The position numbers and the translations under genes are program-made. Positions 36,092 through 51,107 of a DNA stretch of 64,000 nucleotides are shown here, piece by piece; position 1 is the stretch's first letter; every line of letters starts with the position of its first letter. The notes under the pieces are model-generated. The model was not told the DNA's origin and searched no databases. It worked only from the letters and a program-made list of their open reading frames with translations. The stretch lies in NCBI RefSeq assembly GCF_000002075.1, contig NW_004797432.1, forward strand, positions 597,027-661,026. Direction: 5' to 3'. The DNA comes from Aplysia californica (lineage: Eukaryota > Mollusca > Gastropoda > Aplysiida > Aplysiidae).

Positions 36092-39000
36092 TACTCACGT
36101 TAGGTGATATACCGTATGACCCACAGTTCTCCTTTGAGGCGTCGCTTGTCAAACAATTACCACAACCACAACAACAACAACAACAAACCTACTGAGCAAA
36201 CAGAAGTCAGTAAAAACTGAGGGCAATCATAATACATATATACATATGAATAATATGTAAATAGAATAAATATATTATTTCCCTTGTTTAGCACGCAACT
36301 GGAATGTGCATACATGGACGGCATCAGCTGATGGCTGGGTCTGTAGAACTGACTTGCAGACGTTTGGAATGGACATTTAATTAAATATATTGCACAAGGC
36401 TGGAATGTTTGGCTTCTCCTGGGTTCTGAGGCAATAAACAAATTACAGGGAATCTTCTGACCAGTTATAGAGCGCTTTCCAGTGTATTCCGGATATTTAG
36501 CTTTATACTTGTAGGTGAATATGAACTGATTCAAAAACTTGTCTCTAACAAAATTTAGTATTCACATACACTTCCTCAAACATTTTTTGACAATTTCAAA
36601 AGACAAAATTGTAGAAATAGAAAAAGCATTCAAGAATTTCCGTGCATTATGCTTACATGTTGAGGAAATTCAGTCACAAAGGGGCAAAGTGGTCAGAACA
36701 AAAAAAACGTATTGTGACATCTGATCATGATTTTAAAAGATCTAAAAATACATTACATATATATAAGTTGAAACCAACCAAAAAAAGAACGGATTTTTCG
36801 TTCAAATTCCAGTAAATAATAACGGACTATAGGATCGTCTCTGACTCCTGTACAATAAGTCAATAAGATTGTCGAGAATTTGACGATGTGATAAATGGTT
36901 TAACAGGCATATTATCCCAACTGACAGTGGACAAAACTGTAAAATTCAGAGGGCTTTTATTTCCCTGAGGTAAAAGCCTTCAAAAGTGGACATGGCATGT
37001 CATGTTCCACAACAGGGAGACATTGGAAGGACTTCCTAATAATGCACAGTAACTCAAGTTGACTTACAAAATACAGTCACAGATTTGCTTTTTAAATAAA
37101 TAAGAAAAGAAAGAAACTTGGAAATATAAAAAATAAACATTGGCAAGTGGACAAAAAAGAATGCTGACTTAAAATTTAAACAAGTTTAGCAAAGTAAGTA
37201 AACCCTGTCAACCTATAACAAATCTGTGGCTCATCATTCAAAAATCAAGAGTCAGAGTGATTTTAGCTTTTCCCACACTCTAGGCTTGTTTCACCTTTAG
37301 TTGAGAAGGGACAACAAAAGCAGGCTGGTACAAATGTGTAAGATGATACGACTTGCCAGCTCGTAATATAACACGTTATCCCTCACTCACATTACGCTCA
37401 GATTGACTGCTTAGTGTAAGACTCCGCCATATGCCGTATTGAAAAGATGAATATGATAGAGTTCTACCTATTCTGAGCAGTCGACAAGGATTCTAAATAA
37501 TCGCAGTGTTCCAAATTCTCCCCCCCCCCCTCCCACCCCCGATTCTAAATAATTGCAGTGTTCCAAATTCTCCCCCCCCCCCCCCTCTTTTTTTCCCCCA
37601 TTTTAAAGGAAACGAGACTGTAGAGCTCAGGGGTGAGCAGGTTCACCTAACTCAGTATGCAGAGCAAACATGACACAGTGTTAACAGCAATAAGCCTCCC
37701 CACAGCTTAAACATGTCATTTTGCCACAAACAGTACCCTTTAAGAAAGAAAAGATCACATGAGCTTTTAAAGATACATAAATAGTCAGAAAAAAATAAGA
37801 ATACTGTGTTGACAAAACATAAATAAATAAATAATGGTCCATTTAATTTAAGACCCTGCAAATTACAATTCAGTCTGCATCAAGGCCCAATGTAGTATGA
37901 CCCATTTATGGTTGTAATTTAACCTTCCTTTCAAGACCATCTTCCTTGAAATCTTTCTCAAGTACAAAGATTAAAGTTTTAATCCAAGATATCAAGTTAC
38001 ATCATCTTCTCTTAAACTTTTAGCATCGGGACATTTGATTAGCATACAATTCTACAACAATGACAGAGCAACTTACTTTATCAAAGAATAAAAATTATAG
38101 TTGAAAAAAAAAAGAAAGGCATTCCATGCTGTGGTCTTTCTCACATTTCAAACTATGAATTGACAATATAGTCTAAAGAAACTGAGAAGATGTAAGATAA
38201 CTGTGAAAGGGTACATTTTTTTCAAAATATGATTAACTTCTCTGACAAAATAAAGTTAATACGGAGATAAATTTCAAGTAAATGAAATAGTAGCTGTAAC
38301 ACAGTCCAACAAGGAAGACCAGGTCTTCGGAAACAGTCTCATTATTGACCGAGGTATCATCGTTTAATTCTCTGAAACACCCTTCATCTCAACCTTTCTT
38401 GTACATTTTACACAAATTTGTCTCTGCCCTAACTACATGAGAACAGGACTTGCGACAGAACAACACAAAACCACAGCCGGATGAATAAATAGTCTGTATC
38501 ACAAGGCTAAGTTAAACAACTCAATGCCCACATGGCCATCACGCATAGAGTGGTGACGTGACTCAATACATTCTCTCTAATACAACACACACAAACACAC
38601 ACACACATACACATACACACACACACACAGTCTCACACACACACACACACACAGTCTCACACATGCACACACACACAGACACACACACACACACACACAC
38701 AGTCACAAACGGATTAGGCATGTTCTTACTATAATCATCAAAGCCATTGTGTTTTCTCTAATGACACAACACAGAGAGGAACTGTGACAAAGGACAGTTA
38801 ATTGTCTTTGACAGACGGAATATTTTGCAAGGAACTGGGAACTAATGCTTTTAATGGGTCAGAAAGGTGACATATATATATAGCTTTATATGACTATGAA
38901 CATGAACAAATGTCAACAAGAAATCTGTGTTTTATGTCTGTGAAATATTTACAAAAATACAAACCATGATTACACACAAGCATATGCAAAACATGTGCAC

Positions 39001-40344
39001 ACACTCTCACACACACTCTACTTATTATCTGCACTCGTTTCGTTTATAAGTACAAAAGCAAAGAGCTGTCACATCGTCAAAGATACAACACAAAGCTCTC
39101 TGCAGCAGTTTCAGTCTGCTCTGCTAGATAATACCCAACAGTGCCTCAAGACTCCTGTATTTACTTTCCCTCCAGTCATACAAAAAGACAGTAGTTGAAA
39201 GGCAAACAAAAAGTCTTCAGAGGATATTATGAACAGTTTCGCGACAAAAAGCGACATATCCATTTTACCGGTTTTGAGAAAAATGAAGACTTCTGTTCTT
39301 CGCCTATTTACAGAATAATCTTGAGTAATTTTGTTTTTAGAATAAACAACATCTAAAGCTTAGTTGATCATTGATATTTGTTGTATGATGAAATCTATGT
39401 AGGATTTTTATCCTTTAAATTGATGCCATCTACACAAAAAATGTGACATATCAACATTACAATAATAAGAAAGGAAAAATAATTGGCACCAAACTTGAAG
39501 AGAGAATTTGATTCGCGCACAGAGAATATGTTGCGGTTTGTCAAAAAATAAGATCTATTGCTGTTTTGTATTTTTAAAAAAGCGTTTCTGCACTTCTTTA
39601 AAGAGGAAAAAAATAATCAGTTTGGTGTAAAAAATTAATTAACTCTGGAATGTTCTTCATCTTTCTACGTATGACAGTAACAGCTTTGGCCAAACTTCAA
39701 AAATGGCATTTATCGCATTTTGTCATCAAACTGTTCATGTGTTCCCAGGAAGCTGAAGGAAGTATCAAAGTAATTGTTGTTTTTTTCCCTTTCAACAAAA
39801 ACAAATCTTCATGACTTAAAGAAATATTTCATCATAAATTTCTTAAGTATTTTTACATCCATGATTTTAGCACACTAGTATACCTTTGTCACTTTGACGA
39901 AATTAAGTCAGAGTTCAAAGTAGCAGAATGAGGTAACCAGGGCGCCCCACTGTTTTTCTCAACAATCAATGGGAGACAGTCAGTTAAGACTCCTCACTTT
40001 AATATATTTTTTTCTATGGATGTTGCAGAGGTAAATGTACAACCAATCAGTCAGATAAAGGGCTAAGTCTAAGCACAGAGCAGGAATACGCTTGACACAT
40101 GTAGCACACACAAATAATTCTGGTCTTTCATAAGACAAGACAAGATTATCTTCACAATAAGTGCTGTCTAAATGTCTCTAGGCGTAGTCACAATTAGGCT
40201 ATCCATAATAGTTTCTTATATTAGGCTTCATAATACATGAACAACACAAAATATTTCTACTTTTATCATGGCAAGGCAAGTACGTCCATTCAACATGCAA
40301 TGAGAGAATGAGAGAACATACTCATTCTGAGAAGCCAGCCTTAG
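36092..40344 (-). other. Probable NEK10 3' UTR or flank
   Basis: A-rich on the + strand and without supported exons. Contains a (CA)n block at about 38588-38701, a 33-bp direct duplication (37489 and 37541) separated by poly-C, and two TGTAAATA motifs on the - strand (38946-38953, 39305-39312) of the Pumilio-site type. Whether it is transcribed cannot be seen from sequence. Confidence 0.4.
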
Positions 40345-40550
40345 TGCATGGGTTTAACGTCCCTATCAACACTATTAGGTTATTTAAGAGGCAGGATCTC
40401 TAAATTTAAATACCAAGCCAAACTGCTTGAGAGCCTTGGAAACGCCACAAAACAACCTGAATTCAAGAATGCTCAGTCTAGGATTCAAACCAGACCCATC
40501 CGCTCCATAGTCCAGCATGACACCAAGTGAGCTATCATCAAAGCCGTGAG
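40345..40550 (-). repeat. SINE-D copy
   Basis: On the + strand it begins TTTAACGTCCCTATCAACAC then TATTAGGTTATTTAAGAGGC and ends with a reversed B-box-like GGATTCAAACCAG. It is the reverse complement of the 17128 type, so it is co-oriented with NEK10. Confidence 0.8.
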
Positions 40551-40559
40551 AGTGAGATA

Positions 40560-40569
40560 GTGAGAGAAA

Positions 40570-40627
<58 letters not shown>
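40560..40627. repeat. (GA)n microsatellite
   Basis: About 30 GA units adjoining the SINE-D copy. Confidence 0.95.
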
Positions 40628-40630
<3 letters not shown>

Positions 40631-41289
40631 GTGTCATGTCACAGACAAGGGGAGAATAGAATTCTTTTCCAACATCAGGGACTGTTTAAAGGCAAACAAC
40701 TCCATGAGTTTTAAAAATATTTGCACACAAATATACATGGTCATTTCAGCTACCTACGGAATTATTTCAACTTTTCAGTGTAAGACTGTTCATTTGTGGG
40801 CATGGCCAAAGATTGACCAACTGAAACATGATGTGAAGGTTCACACAAGGGTTCCTGTTCACGCATCATGAAAACTTCTGAGAACTCAAAAATGATACGA
40901 ACCATTCTATCATGACTATGCAACATCTAACAACCCCCCCTCCCCTCCCAAGTGTGTGCAAGAACCATTGAGAGCTATGGACGAGAGACAGAGAGCAGCA
41001 GCGAAAGGCTTGCCCAGCTGGACATAACGTGGTTAGGTTATGCATAGCTATTCAAAGTGGACCTGCATTAAAAGATCTCTTCAGTTGACTTATGGGATTC
41101 GTTTTCATTTTAATCGCAAATCAGGTCTTGAAAGTTCATAACTTTTGTTCTGTGAGGAGGCTATACCAGAAAACAGAGAATACGTATTTTCCAATAGGAA
41201 TACGGACTTCTGTTTTCAGACCATCAAAAATGTATTAAATACATTTTTAATGTACAAGTTGGCAGCTGTGTGTTTGTACGGGTTTGGCC

Positions 41290-41414
41290 TCACGTCGCGG
41301 GAGGCAGGGTCGTCTTGTAGTAGCCACACTCGTCCAGTGCTGCCTCAAGAATGGTCTGCATATACTCGTATGTGATCCCCACATCTTTATAATCTGGGTC
41401 ATACTGTGGTGTTG
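41290..41414 (-). CDS. NEK10: NEK10 last coding exon
   Basis: Acceptor is CCCAG. It reads [20 protein letters not shown] then [21 protein letters not shown] and TGA (41290-41292). This matches vertebrate EEGITYEQMQTVIEEVLEESGYY, ending a little earlier. Confidence 0.95.
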
Positions 41415-44400
41415 CTGGGAATGCAAATACACAACTGGTTAGTTTTAGTTTTAGTAAGAGTTTTACGCACTTGCAACACAATAAGGTCATAGACATATAT
41501 GTGCTGCAGATTAGATGTGCTACAACACTAGTGATGAGGCAAGTTCGTTTGCTTGAGTAAAGAGTAGCTCATCAAAACAATAAAGGCCACATAGCAGTGG
41601 GGAAAAACAAAGACTGACAAAAATAACAGCAGAGGGGGATGTACCTGACAGTATGGGGAGAGACCAAAGAGTTTACATATAATACTACTGCTTGCTCTCA
41701 AAAAAGTACTCACTGGTCTGTTGAACTGCCCATGTCTTGCCCTTTAGGTTCAGCATCCCAGGGTGGACACAGGCAGCCCCTGTTCATTTACACAGGGGAC
41801 ATCACTGCCACAAACTATAGTACTAAATATAACCTCTTTGGGAGAGATTAAGTTAGTAAGTACATGATTAGGGCAAAAAAATACTTACCAGGCTTGTCGG
41901 GATCAATAGGAGAGTCCAGCTCTCCATTAACAGAGCTTCTCTTCAGACATTCCAGGGGGCCAAGGTTAAGGTCAATGAGGTCGCGGGAACCTTGCATGAG
42001 CTGAGGAAGGCAAAAGACATTCTCACAACTGACTTGCGAACCCCAGGGAGACAGTAACTTGGGAAAACCTTGAGTTCATAATATGTGTGTATATATGCCG
42101 GGAAAAAGGTCCCAGTTGTCGCCAAAATTATTTTTGAGCAATGGGGCGAAAAGGCCAAAAAAATCATACTTGGTCAAATACTTAGTTCCATCAGAAAACA
42201 CATGTTTAACTATTTCTTAATAACATATTGAAAGAATTTTATAATATTTTACATCTAAATATTTTCTATCAGTTATTTTTGCAACACGTTGTACTTTAAC
42301 CAATGGTTAAAAATGTGCTAGAAATTTGGTTTTTCCCCAAACTTTATTTTTACACCCTGTGTTACAAAAAAAATGGCATACTTTGACCACAATTCAATCT
42401 GGTCTGAAAACACATTTATTTAAATCTCAGTTCACTAACTAGTTCTGTTTTCTTGCAACAGCAAATGCGATAAGTAGCCGCAGTGATTGTCTTTTTGTGT
42501 ATGCGTTATTTGTCAGATTGCGAGTATATATATTAGGGCCTATGTATTTGAAAGAATTGCTGTACGTTGAATGGACCAGTAAGCATGAAACATTGACTTA
42601 AATCTTTATTGTATTGTGAAGCACCTAGAGCCACCACGGAGTGGGCGCAATTAAAATTATCTTTATTATAAATTTTTAAATTTAAAAAAAATTAAAAAAT
42701 TATTACTATTATTATTATTATTATTATTATTATTATCATTATTATTATTATCCATGCTCTGCAGCAAGCTCTATGCGCTTTACAAGTTTTATTACCCCAG
42801 CAGACCCTGGGACACTCAGAAACATACTCAGCTTCCTGGGAAGCACACAGTGCAAGATGCAGATTGCGTGTGCAAAAACACAAACAGACTGACAAGATCT
42901 TTTGCTGTCTATAGCCAAGTACCCATTTCCACCTGGGTGAAACAGGGAAATTTCCGGTAACGTACCTTTCCCAAGGACACAACATCACACCCCTGGAGAG
43001 ATTCGAACCCATGACTTTATAGTCGCAAGTCTTAGAGCCTAACCACAAGGCCACCAAAGCCACACAAATCATCTACAGTACTCACAGTATTTAGGGTACA
43101 TAACGTAACACATAAACCTGTTATGACAGACAAAAACTTTTTTCCAAAGTACAGAATTTGAAAAACAGTGGGTATTTCAGCTCACATGAGAAAAATGACA
43201 AAGTTAATTACCTTCATCATTTCGTTCTTCAGGTTGACTGCAGAACTATGAGGGGAAAAGAGAGCTCGCTTGTACTGTTCAATGATTCTCCTGTTCGAAT
43301 TAGGGCTCAGGGTTGGAGGAAGCTATTGGGGAAAATAATATTTTTTATTAGGTAAGGTTAGACACAAATGAGAGAGATAAGACAGCTGGTAATGATATCA
43401 GTGGAGTTCGCTTAAACCAAACACAGTTAATCCGAAAACAGCGGTAAGCAGAAAAAAAAGAAAATCCCGGGGTTTTTTTTCTTCTGTTTTAGCAACCTCT
43501 CTCAATTGAAAACCCGACTAAACCAAAGAAAATTTGGGCGGTCTCACCGATTTAGGTTTAAGCTAACTCCACTGTATGTTGAAACATCCGAGACAACAAC
43601 AGAGATTACAGTGTAGAAAATTCCTGCCCTTACTTTTCTAACAAGATAGTGCAAGATTATACAGTCAGGTACCGAAAACACGAACACGGCAAACTTGAAA
43701 TCATAAATAGCTCGAACAATTTGCCATCCCTCGACTGATATCTCTTTAATTTTTTTTATTTTTGGTTAACTAATATCATGGACGAGTCAAACACATTTGT
43801 GTCAATCCGCGACGTGTCTGAGTTATCCGTGCCTGACGGTGTAAACTAATGTCACATCACTCTCTCCCACAAAATAAAAGTGGGTGGTTGGCGGGTGTTC
43901 TGGTGTTGTTTGCTCCTTCTTTCCTATCAAACAACTATCTTCTGTATCTCTCCTCCTTCTTTTTTATGTTTGTTACTCTCTTGCAAAACCTCTAATCTTC
44001 GTCACTTATATGACCTGGTTGTGTTGCAAGTGCCGTAAAATGCTTACTAAAACTTAAATAAAAGTCCCCAACAGTGGGAGTGGACACAGCCCAACAATAG
44101 AGACACAGACATGCAAAGACCAACACTCAACAAAAACACTGACCAAATAGAATTATCTATAAAGTGATTAAATACTAATATAGCACCTATCAAATCTATA
44201 GAGAGTGATATAGGTAGGTTTGTACAGAAGTTCACATACTCCTTTTTTCTTCTATGTTACCATAAAAAAATAACAAAATGGCAACATCAGCTTTATCAAA
44301 CTCCACGGGGGAAAAAAAAGACCAAAAAAAACAACAGGACATGACTTTCAATCAATGTTCAAAGTAAAGACAGAGAAACAGAATACAACCAAATCCCCCC

Positions 44401-45104
44401 CCCCCCCCCCCCCCCTTCCCAAAGGACTGTTGGGAAAGACAAGGAGTGTGACCTATTCCACTGTCCAAAGCGCAAAAACAGCAAAGCTTAGCAGAGTTCT
44501 TTAATTCTTGAAAGTATTTTACTACACTTGCAACACAATCAGGTCATAGTGCCAAAGATTAGAGGTGTTATAAGAGAGAAAGAAATACAAAAAAGGAGGA
44601 GAGGGAAAAAAAAGACGATAGATGTTTCATAGGAAAGCAGGAGCAAACCACACCAGAGCACCCGCCAATCACCCATTAGCAGAGTTCCTGCTATGTCAAA
44701 ATTTACAGAAGAAGTGAATTGTCAACAATTATGACATACCCCTAACCCAAATGAAAAAAACCAAACAACCTACATGTCCCTAGATAAATGCATTAAAAAA
44801 AAAATATATAGGTGTTTTTATGCCCTCATCAATACAATTTAGATCATTTAGGAGGCGCGCTTCCGACCCTGCACCACCAGCAACAACAACAAGATCACCA
44901 CCAACAACAACAACAAAACAACAAAAAGAACAAAACAACAACAATATAAACAAGAGTGTGTCTCCACCTGTGTGATGTAGATAAGCTTGTGCAGCTGGTG
45001 TAACATCTGCTGTACTGGGTCTGAGATCTCACGCATCCGATTGGGCGACACCGTCAACATGGCCGCACTCCCTGAAAAAGAAAATAATAATAATAATAGT
45101 GGTA

Positions 45105-45149
<45 letters not shown>

Positions 45150-45171
45150 GTAGCAATAATAATAATAATAA

Positions 45172-45223
<52 letters not shown>

Positions 45224-48200
45224 GTAGCAGTAATAGTAATCATAATAATAATCATAATAATAGATAACATTTGTATAGCGCAAATTCCCGTTCAACAGCA
45301 AGCTCTACCTGCTTTACAATCTGTATTATTACCCCAGCAGACCCGATTGCATTCTGAAATAATCTCAACTTCCTGGGAAGCATACAATGCAAGCTGCCAT
45401 TTTATAGGCGCTAAAGCACTAACATACTGACAAGATCTTTCACAGTCTATGGCTGAGTACCCATTCCTACCTGGATGAAGTGTTTAGTTTTAGTAGAGGT
45501 TTTGCTGCACTCGCAACTGCATAACGTCGGATGAGCGCCAGAAGATAAGAGGTGCTACAAGAGAGTAACAAACATAAAAAAGAAGAAGGGGAGATAAGGA
45601 CGATAGATGTTTGATAGGAAAGAAGAAGCAAACCACACCAGAGCACCCACCAACCACCCACTTGGTGAAGTGGGGGAAAATTCATGTAAAGTGCTTTTCT
45701 CAAGGACATAACGTTGGGTCTGAGGCTCAAACTCCCCGACTCGCAAATGACACATACACAAACCAAGGAAGGTGCACAAACCCATGAATGACATCAACCA
45801 TTAAAAATGATAATAGTAATAGTGTTTATATATTCGTAGTAATACGAATTCTCAATATTTTTTAAAAACTGATTTTTGCACTGGAGTGAAGGGCTGCGCA
45901 TCTTAGGCATATGGGACACAGCTGGCTGGAGAGGAAAAGATCGGCCAATACAGAATACAGGCAGAGAGCCCTTCTTGGAGGTCTGTACCCAACACAAAGA
46001 AGAGAGAAGTGAATGATGAAGGGCTACATTCCAGTAGTTGATCATCATCATTGCCTTTCTCACCCTGCATTGCAGATTATAGGCCATGAACAAACACTTT
46101 CCGCCTTTCTTTATCCTGGGATACCATCTTGATGTTATTCCATACGTCTTTCCACTTTTCTGTAAATCAATGTTTGTGATTCTTAGTAGTTGATGTTCTC
46201 CCATAAAAGATTGAAAAATCACAATTTATTGCTCACAGAAGCAGTTTTTCAGCCCTTGAATTTTGATGTATTGAAATTTAAAAGAGGACACTCTAAAAGT
46301 ATAAGCAATTGATTTCAGTGCACTCCACAAAGTACATTCCATGCCAAGGAGTATTTTTTTTTTTTTTTTTTAAAGTATCCAACGAAGTCCAGAAGATTTT
46401 GGCAAGGGCTGAAAGTGGGAAAGGGGACGTCTCTCTCTTTTTGCACCATTTGCACCACTGTCATTTATTACAGAGTAAAAGAAACTAAGCATTTACGAGA
46501 AAATACAGAAGCTTACGGGGATTCTGAACCATCAATCGATAACAAAAACCTGCTTGATATTTTATTTTGTGTAGATACATATCTGCATTTTCTCTATGCT
46601 CCCATCCTCAAACAGGACATTCAAATTTATGATATTGATAATGGCTGAAGCTAAAGTGGTTTTACTGGTTTTGTGATCCAAGCATCACTTTGTACTGAAA
46701 ATACACAAACAAAAAAGCCATTGCACAGAGCACTTACAAGAAAAAAAAATAAGGATCCCCACCCCCTCCCCCCCTCCCCCCAAAAAGGAACTAAAACATT
46801 GACAATGAATAGAGGATGCCCTTTTCCTCCAAGTGTTGCTGATTAACAGCATGCGGTGTCCAGGAAAATTATAAGATTTCACTCTACTGTGTGTGATAAT
46901 GCTTGACAACAGGAAAAGAAGAGTGTAAATAGGAAGCAGAGCTCATTTGTGAAGAAGTTGAAATGTTTGGCGATATTTTTTTTAATGGGATAAACGAACT
47001 GAAACAGCAACTCAAATTACCGCCAATTAAATTGGCTGCAACACTAAGAGAGTCGCATTGAACAATGGTAAACAGAAAAAAAGGATAAAAGAAGTGATAC
47101 AATGGGACAAGAAGTGATACAATGGGACAAGAAGTGATACAATGGGACAAGAAGTGATACAATGGGACAAGAAGTGATACAATGGGACATAAGGGGACAT
47201 TTTCAGCTGACAAGAAACCCAATCCGAGATCTCTAAAACAGAAAAACTGTTAAGAATCACAAAACTCACTGGATCTCTTTTCCATCTTGCCGTGCTGGTG
47301 GAAGCAGCTAACCTCATTCGTGCTGAAAGATCGCATGAAGTTGTTTTTGAGGTGACCCGCTCGTCCGTTCAGCAGCGATTCCATACCTTGCATGGAAGAC
47401 GACTGACTAGCGATAGGTGAGGGATCCCCAGAGCTCAGGCCAGAATCACGGCTTGCCTTGGCTGGGAGGAGTAAATAATGATAAGGATGAGCTTTTTAAA
47501 TTATTTTTTTGCTAAAGTAAAAATTTTAAAGCACTCTCAACACACACTGGTCATTAAGTGTCCAAGATAGATGTGTTATCAGCGAGTAACAATCAAAGAA
47601 AAGAAGGAGGTGAGATAAGGATGATAGATGTTTGACAGGAAAGAAGGAGCAGACCACGACAGAGAATCTTTCAACCACCCACCAAGGGTTCTTGCTGTAT
47701 CACTTATATGACTTTGAAGGTGGTGAAAGAATGAAAAGTCTAAAACAGTAACAAGGTAAAGGAAAACACTGACAATTGGTCATAATATATGCCCAAGATT
47801 AGATGTGTTACTAGTGAGTAACAGTCAAAGAAAAGGAGGGGAGATTTATAAGGATAATAGATGTTTGATAGGAAAGAAGAACATTTTTATTTCCAAAATG
47901 ACCACTTTTCTTCTTGACAGAGGGTGGCTGTCTTTGACAATTTCGACTATTATTGGAAACATTACCTGCGGCTGGTATCTCCACTGCCAGGTCTGAGAGA
48001 GTCATGTCAGGTTTTTTCACTGGCCGTGGGGGAGCCCGTCGTCTCAGGGGCACCGGTGGGACAGGCAGGGGGTGGGAGCGGAGGCTGCCCGCACTGCTCT
48101 CCCTACTCTCGCTGCCACTGCTTGGGTAACTGTCCTCATCTGTGAGCACAGAGATACGCAACATAACAACAGCTTTAGCATTTGAGACCCACAACATAAT

Positions 48201-48555
48201 GACAGTTTTAGCATTTAAGGCACGCAACATAACAACAGCTTTAGCATTTGAGACCCACAACATAACGACAGTTTTAGCATTTAAGGCACGCAACATAACA
48301 ACAGCTTTGGCATTTAAGGCACGCAACATAACAACAGCTTTAGCATTTGAGGCACGCAACATAACAACAGTTTTTAGCATTTGAGATACGCAACATAACA
48401 TTTGAGATACGCAACATAACAATAGTTTTAGCATTTGAGGCACGCAGCATAACATCAGTTTTAGCATTTGAGACATGCAACATAACAACAGTTTTAGCTT
48501 TTGAAATAATAATCCTGAAAGTTGTGCTAGACAATATATAAATGTGTGAGTGTGA

Positions 48556-48636
<81 letters not shown>

Positions 48637-50924
48637 TTTACTCAACAAAGACAAGTCAATCATGCATGATTCCTTTACTGTCAGTTTTTTTATGCAATTA
48701 ACTTTGATTTGATGTACGACATGACTATATTCCTACATGGCCGTATTGACAAGTAAAAATACCCTTTCCCTCACTGTTTCAAAGAAGTAATTTCTTTTTC
48801 TCAGCTGATGACCTTCAACTTCATCTATCTACCTCATCTCTCCTCCTTGTCTTTGTACACTACTATCTAGTAACATCTCTACTCTTCGGCACTTACATGA
48901 CCTATTTGTTATTGTAAGTGCTGTAAAACTCATACTAAAACAAACTGACACTTCATCCACTTACCTGACACATCTCCCAGCCGGATTGAGCTCATCGACA
49001 CTGCCACGTTGGGACCCACTACGGAATCGCTGGGCTCTGCCGGAGAACCTGACACACTGCTCTCCTGTGTCACACAGAAGAAAACACACTCATAAGCAGT
49101 GTAAATGTAAGTGTATGGATTTAACACCCCTTTCAACACTATTAGGTTATTTAAGAGGCAGGACCTCCGAATGTAATGTTTGTCTCTGACAGCATTAAAC
49201 CAAATGGCTTGACAGCCTTGAAAACTCCACAATACAACCCAAGTTCAAGAATTCCCAGTCCGGGATTCGAACCTGTTTCATCTGCTCTGTAGTTCAGCAT
49301 GAAGCCAACTCAGCTAACAGTGTGCCCATTCATAAGCAGCACAGATATACAGACATCCAGACACAGAAACCAGAAACAGAAGCAAGAACATTAGAAGTTC
49401 TAGAGTGACCCATACCTCAACTTTAATTTAACAAAAAAAGGAGTTTTTTAAACTTTAAAATATCCGGATATGACAAATTGTCAATGGCTGTTTTTGACTG
49501 CCTTCTTACATAATTGTCTCCCAAACTGTTATCTTTACAGAACAAAGAATCAAATAATGCTATTTCCAAAAGGAATTATGAAGAAAATCTTCCCATGAAA
49601 ATAAAAGAGCATAGACTATCTAAAGCAGAGGAGTGAAACTCAATCGCTTGGGAGGGTTCAATCAAATTACACTTAAAGTTACCGGATTAAGTGGATAAAC
49701 ACTCACTGAGCAGTGGAAAACTGAACCCCCTTTCAACACTATTAGAGGCAGGACCTCACAATGATATGAATTAAAGCAGATAAATAACAAATCAAGGCAC
49801 ATCAAGTTTTACTCTTTTAATATAGTGTAAAGCGCACAGAACATGATGTCAAGCCGGGATATGCGCTATACAAACGTTATTTATTAATATTATTATTGTT
49901 ATTATTATTATTACTACTGTTTTACCAGTTTGTCATGCATCTGGATGTTTGGCATATTTTCTTGGCAGACCTTGAGTTTGACACCTGTGATCTAATACCC
50001 AGTGCACACTGCCGATCCAATTTGGTCAAATTCGTTAAAATTGAGTTGGGGCCAGCAAAATTTTTCTTCATGGACTGAGGAAAACTACCATTGTGGCACA
50101 ATTTGAATGAATTCAATCATGACCTTCAAAAACAAACATGTTGATTTTCAAGGCCGCAAGTCGAACGATGGGATTGCATAGCATTTCGCGCAGAATGTAG
50201 TAATGAACAGTGTAGATTTGGAGAAGCCGATACTGATTGATCTAAAAAGTTACCAACATTTCAATACAACAACCGCGATAAAAAGTAGTCAACACTTGAA
50301 GCCGTGTTGGGAATGGTATGTTTTGAGTACTATAATAGCTCGCACCCATCAAAGATTTCTGCTGCTTGTCAACTTTGACTAATGAGGGAGGGATCTAATC
50401 TATTAGTAGTGTGCCACCAAAATTCGACCCTACACGACCCGGGCACTTGGTATAAGGTGATTACCTTGAGTCCCTGAGACCCGCCACTGCCAGCCAGGTT
50501 GGTCAGTTGGTCGTAGCCCTCATGAGTCGTTGGGAACCGGTTGTGGTACTGCTGCATGCTCTGGTTGGTCTCAAGGAAGTGCCTGCAACACAGAGTTTTC
50601 AAAAAATGGGTGGTTGGTGGGTGCTCTGGTGTGGTTCGCTTCTTCTTTTCCATCAAGCAACTATCTTTATCATCTCTCATCCTTCTTTTGTTTGTATGTT
50701 GCACTCTGGTAACACCATTAATCTTCGACACATATATGAATTGAGTTATGAGGGAGTGTTTGCATGCTTTACATGTGTGTGAGTCTATGAGTGTGTCTAT
50801 GTGTGTGTGTCTATGTGTGAGTCTATGTGTGTCTATGTGTGAGTCTATGTGTGTGTGTCTATGTGTCCACATGAACATGTGTGAATGTGTGCAGATGTGT
50901 CTGCGTGTGTGTTACTGTGTATAT

Positions 50925-50955
<31 letters not shown>

Positions 50956-51052
50956 TGTGTTACTGTGTAAATGTGTGTGTGTGTGTGTTTGTTTGTGTCA
51001 GCATGTATGTGTTTATGTTTGTGTTACATGGTCTCTGTACATATATGTGTGT

Positions 51053-51107
<55 letters not shown>

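Noticed and set aside
44848-45430. Poly-Ile, poly-Leu and poly-Asn frames
   Set aside because: They are produced by the (AAT)n tail of SINE-B.
48151-48505. CRISPR-like array
   Set aside because: The units are directly adjoining with no unique spacers, in an animal intron; it is a minisatellite.
49997-50190. Possible diverged relative of the 130-bp palindrome
   Set aside because: Shares AAACAAACATGTT and a weak GTGC-CACT-like end, but the arms do not align well.
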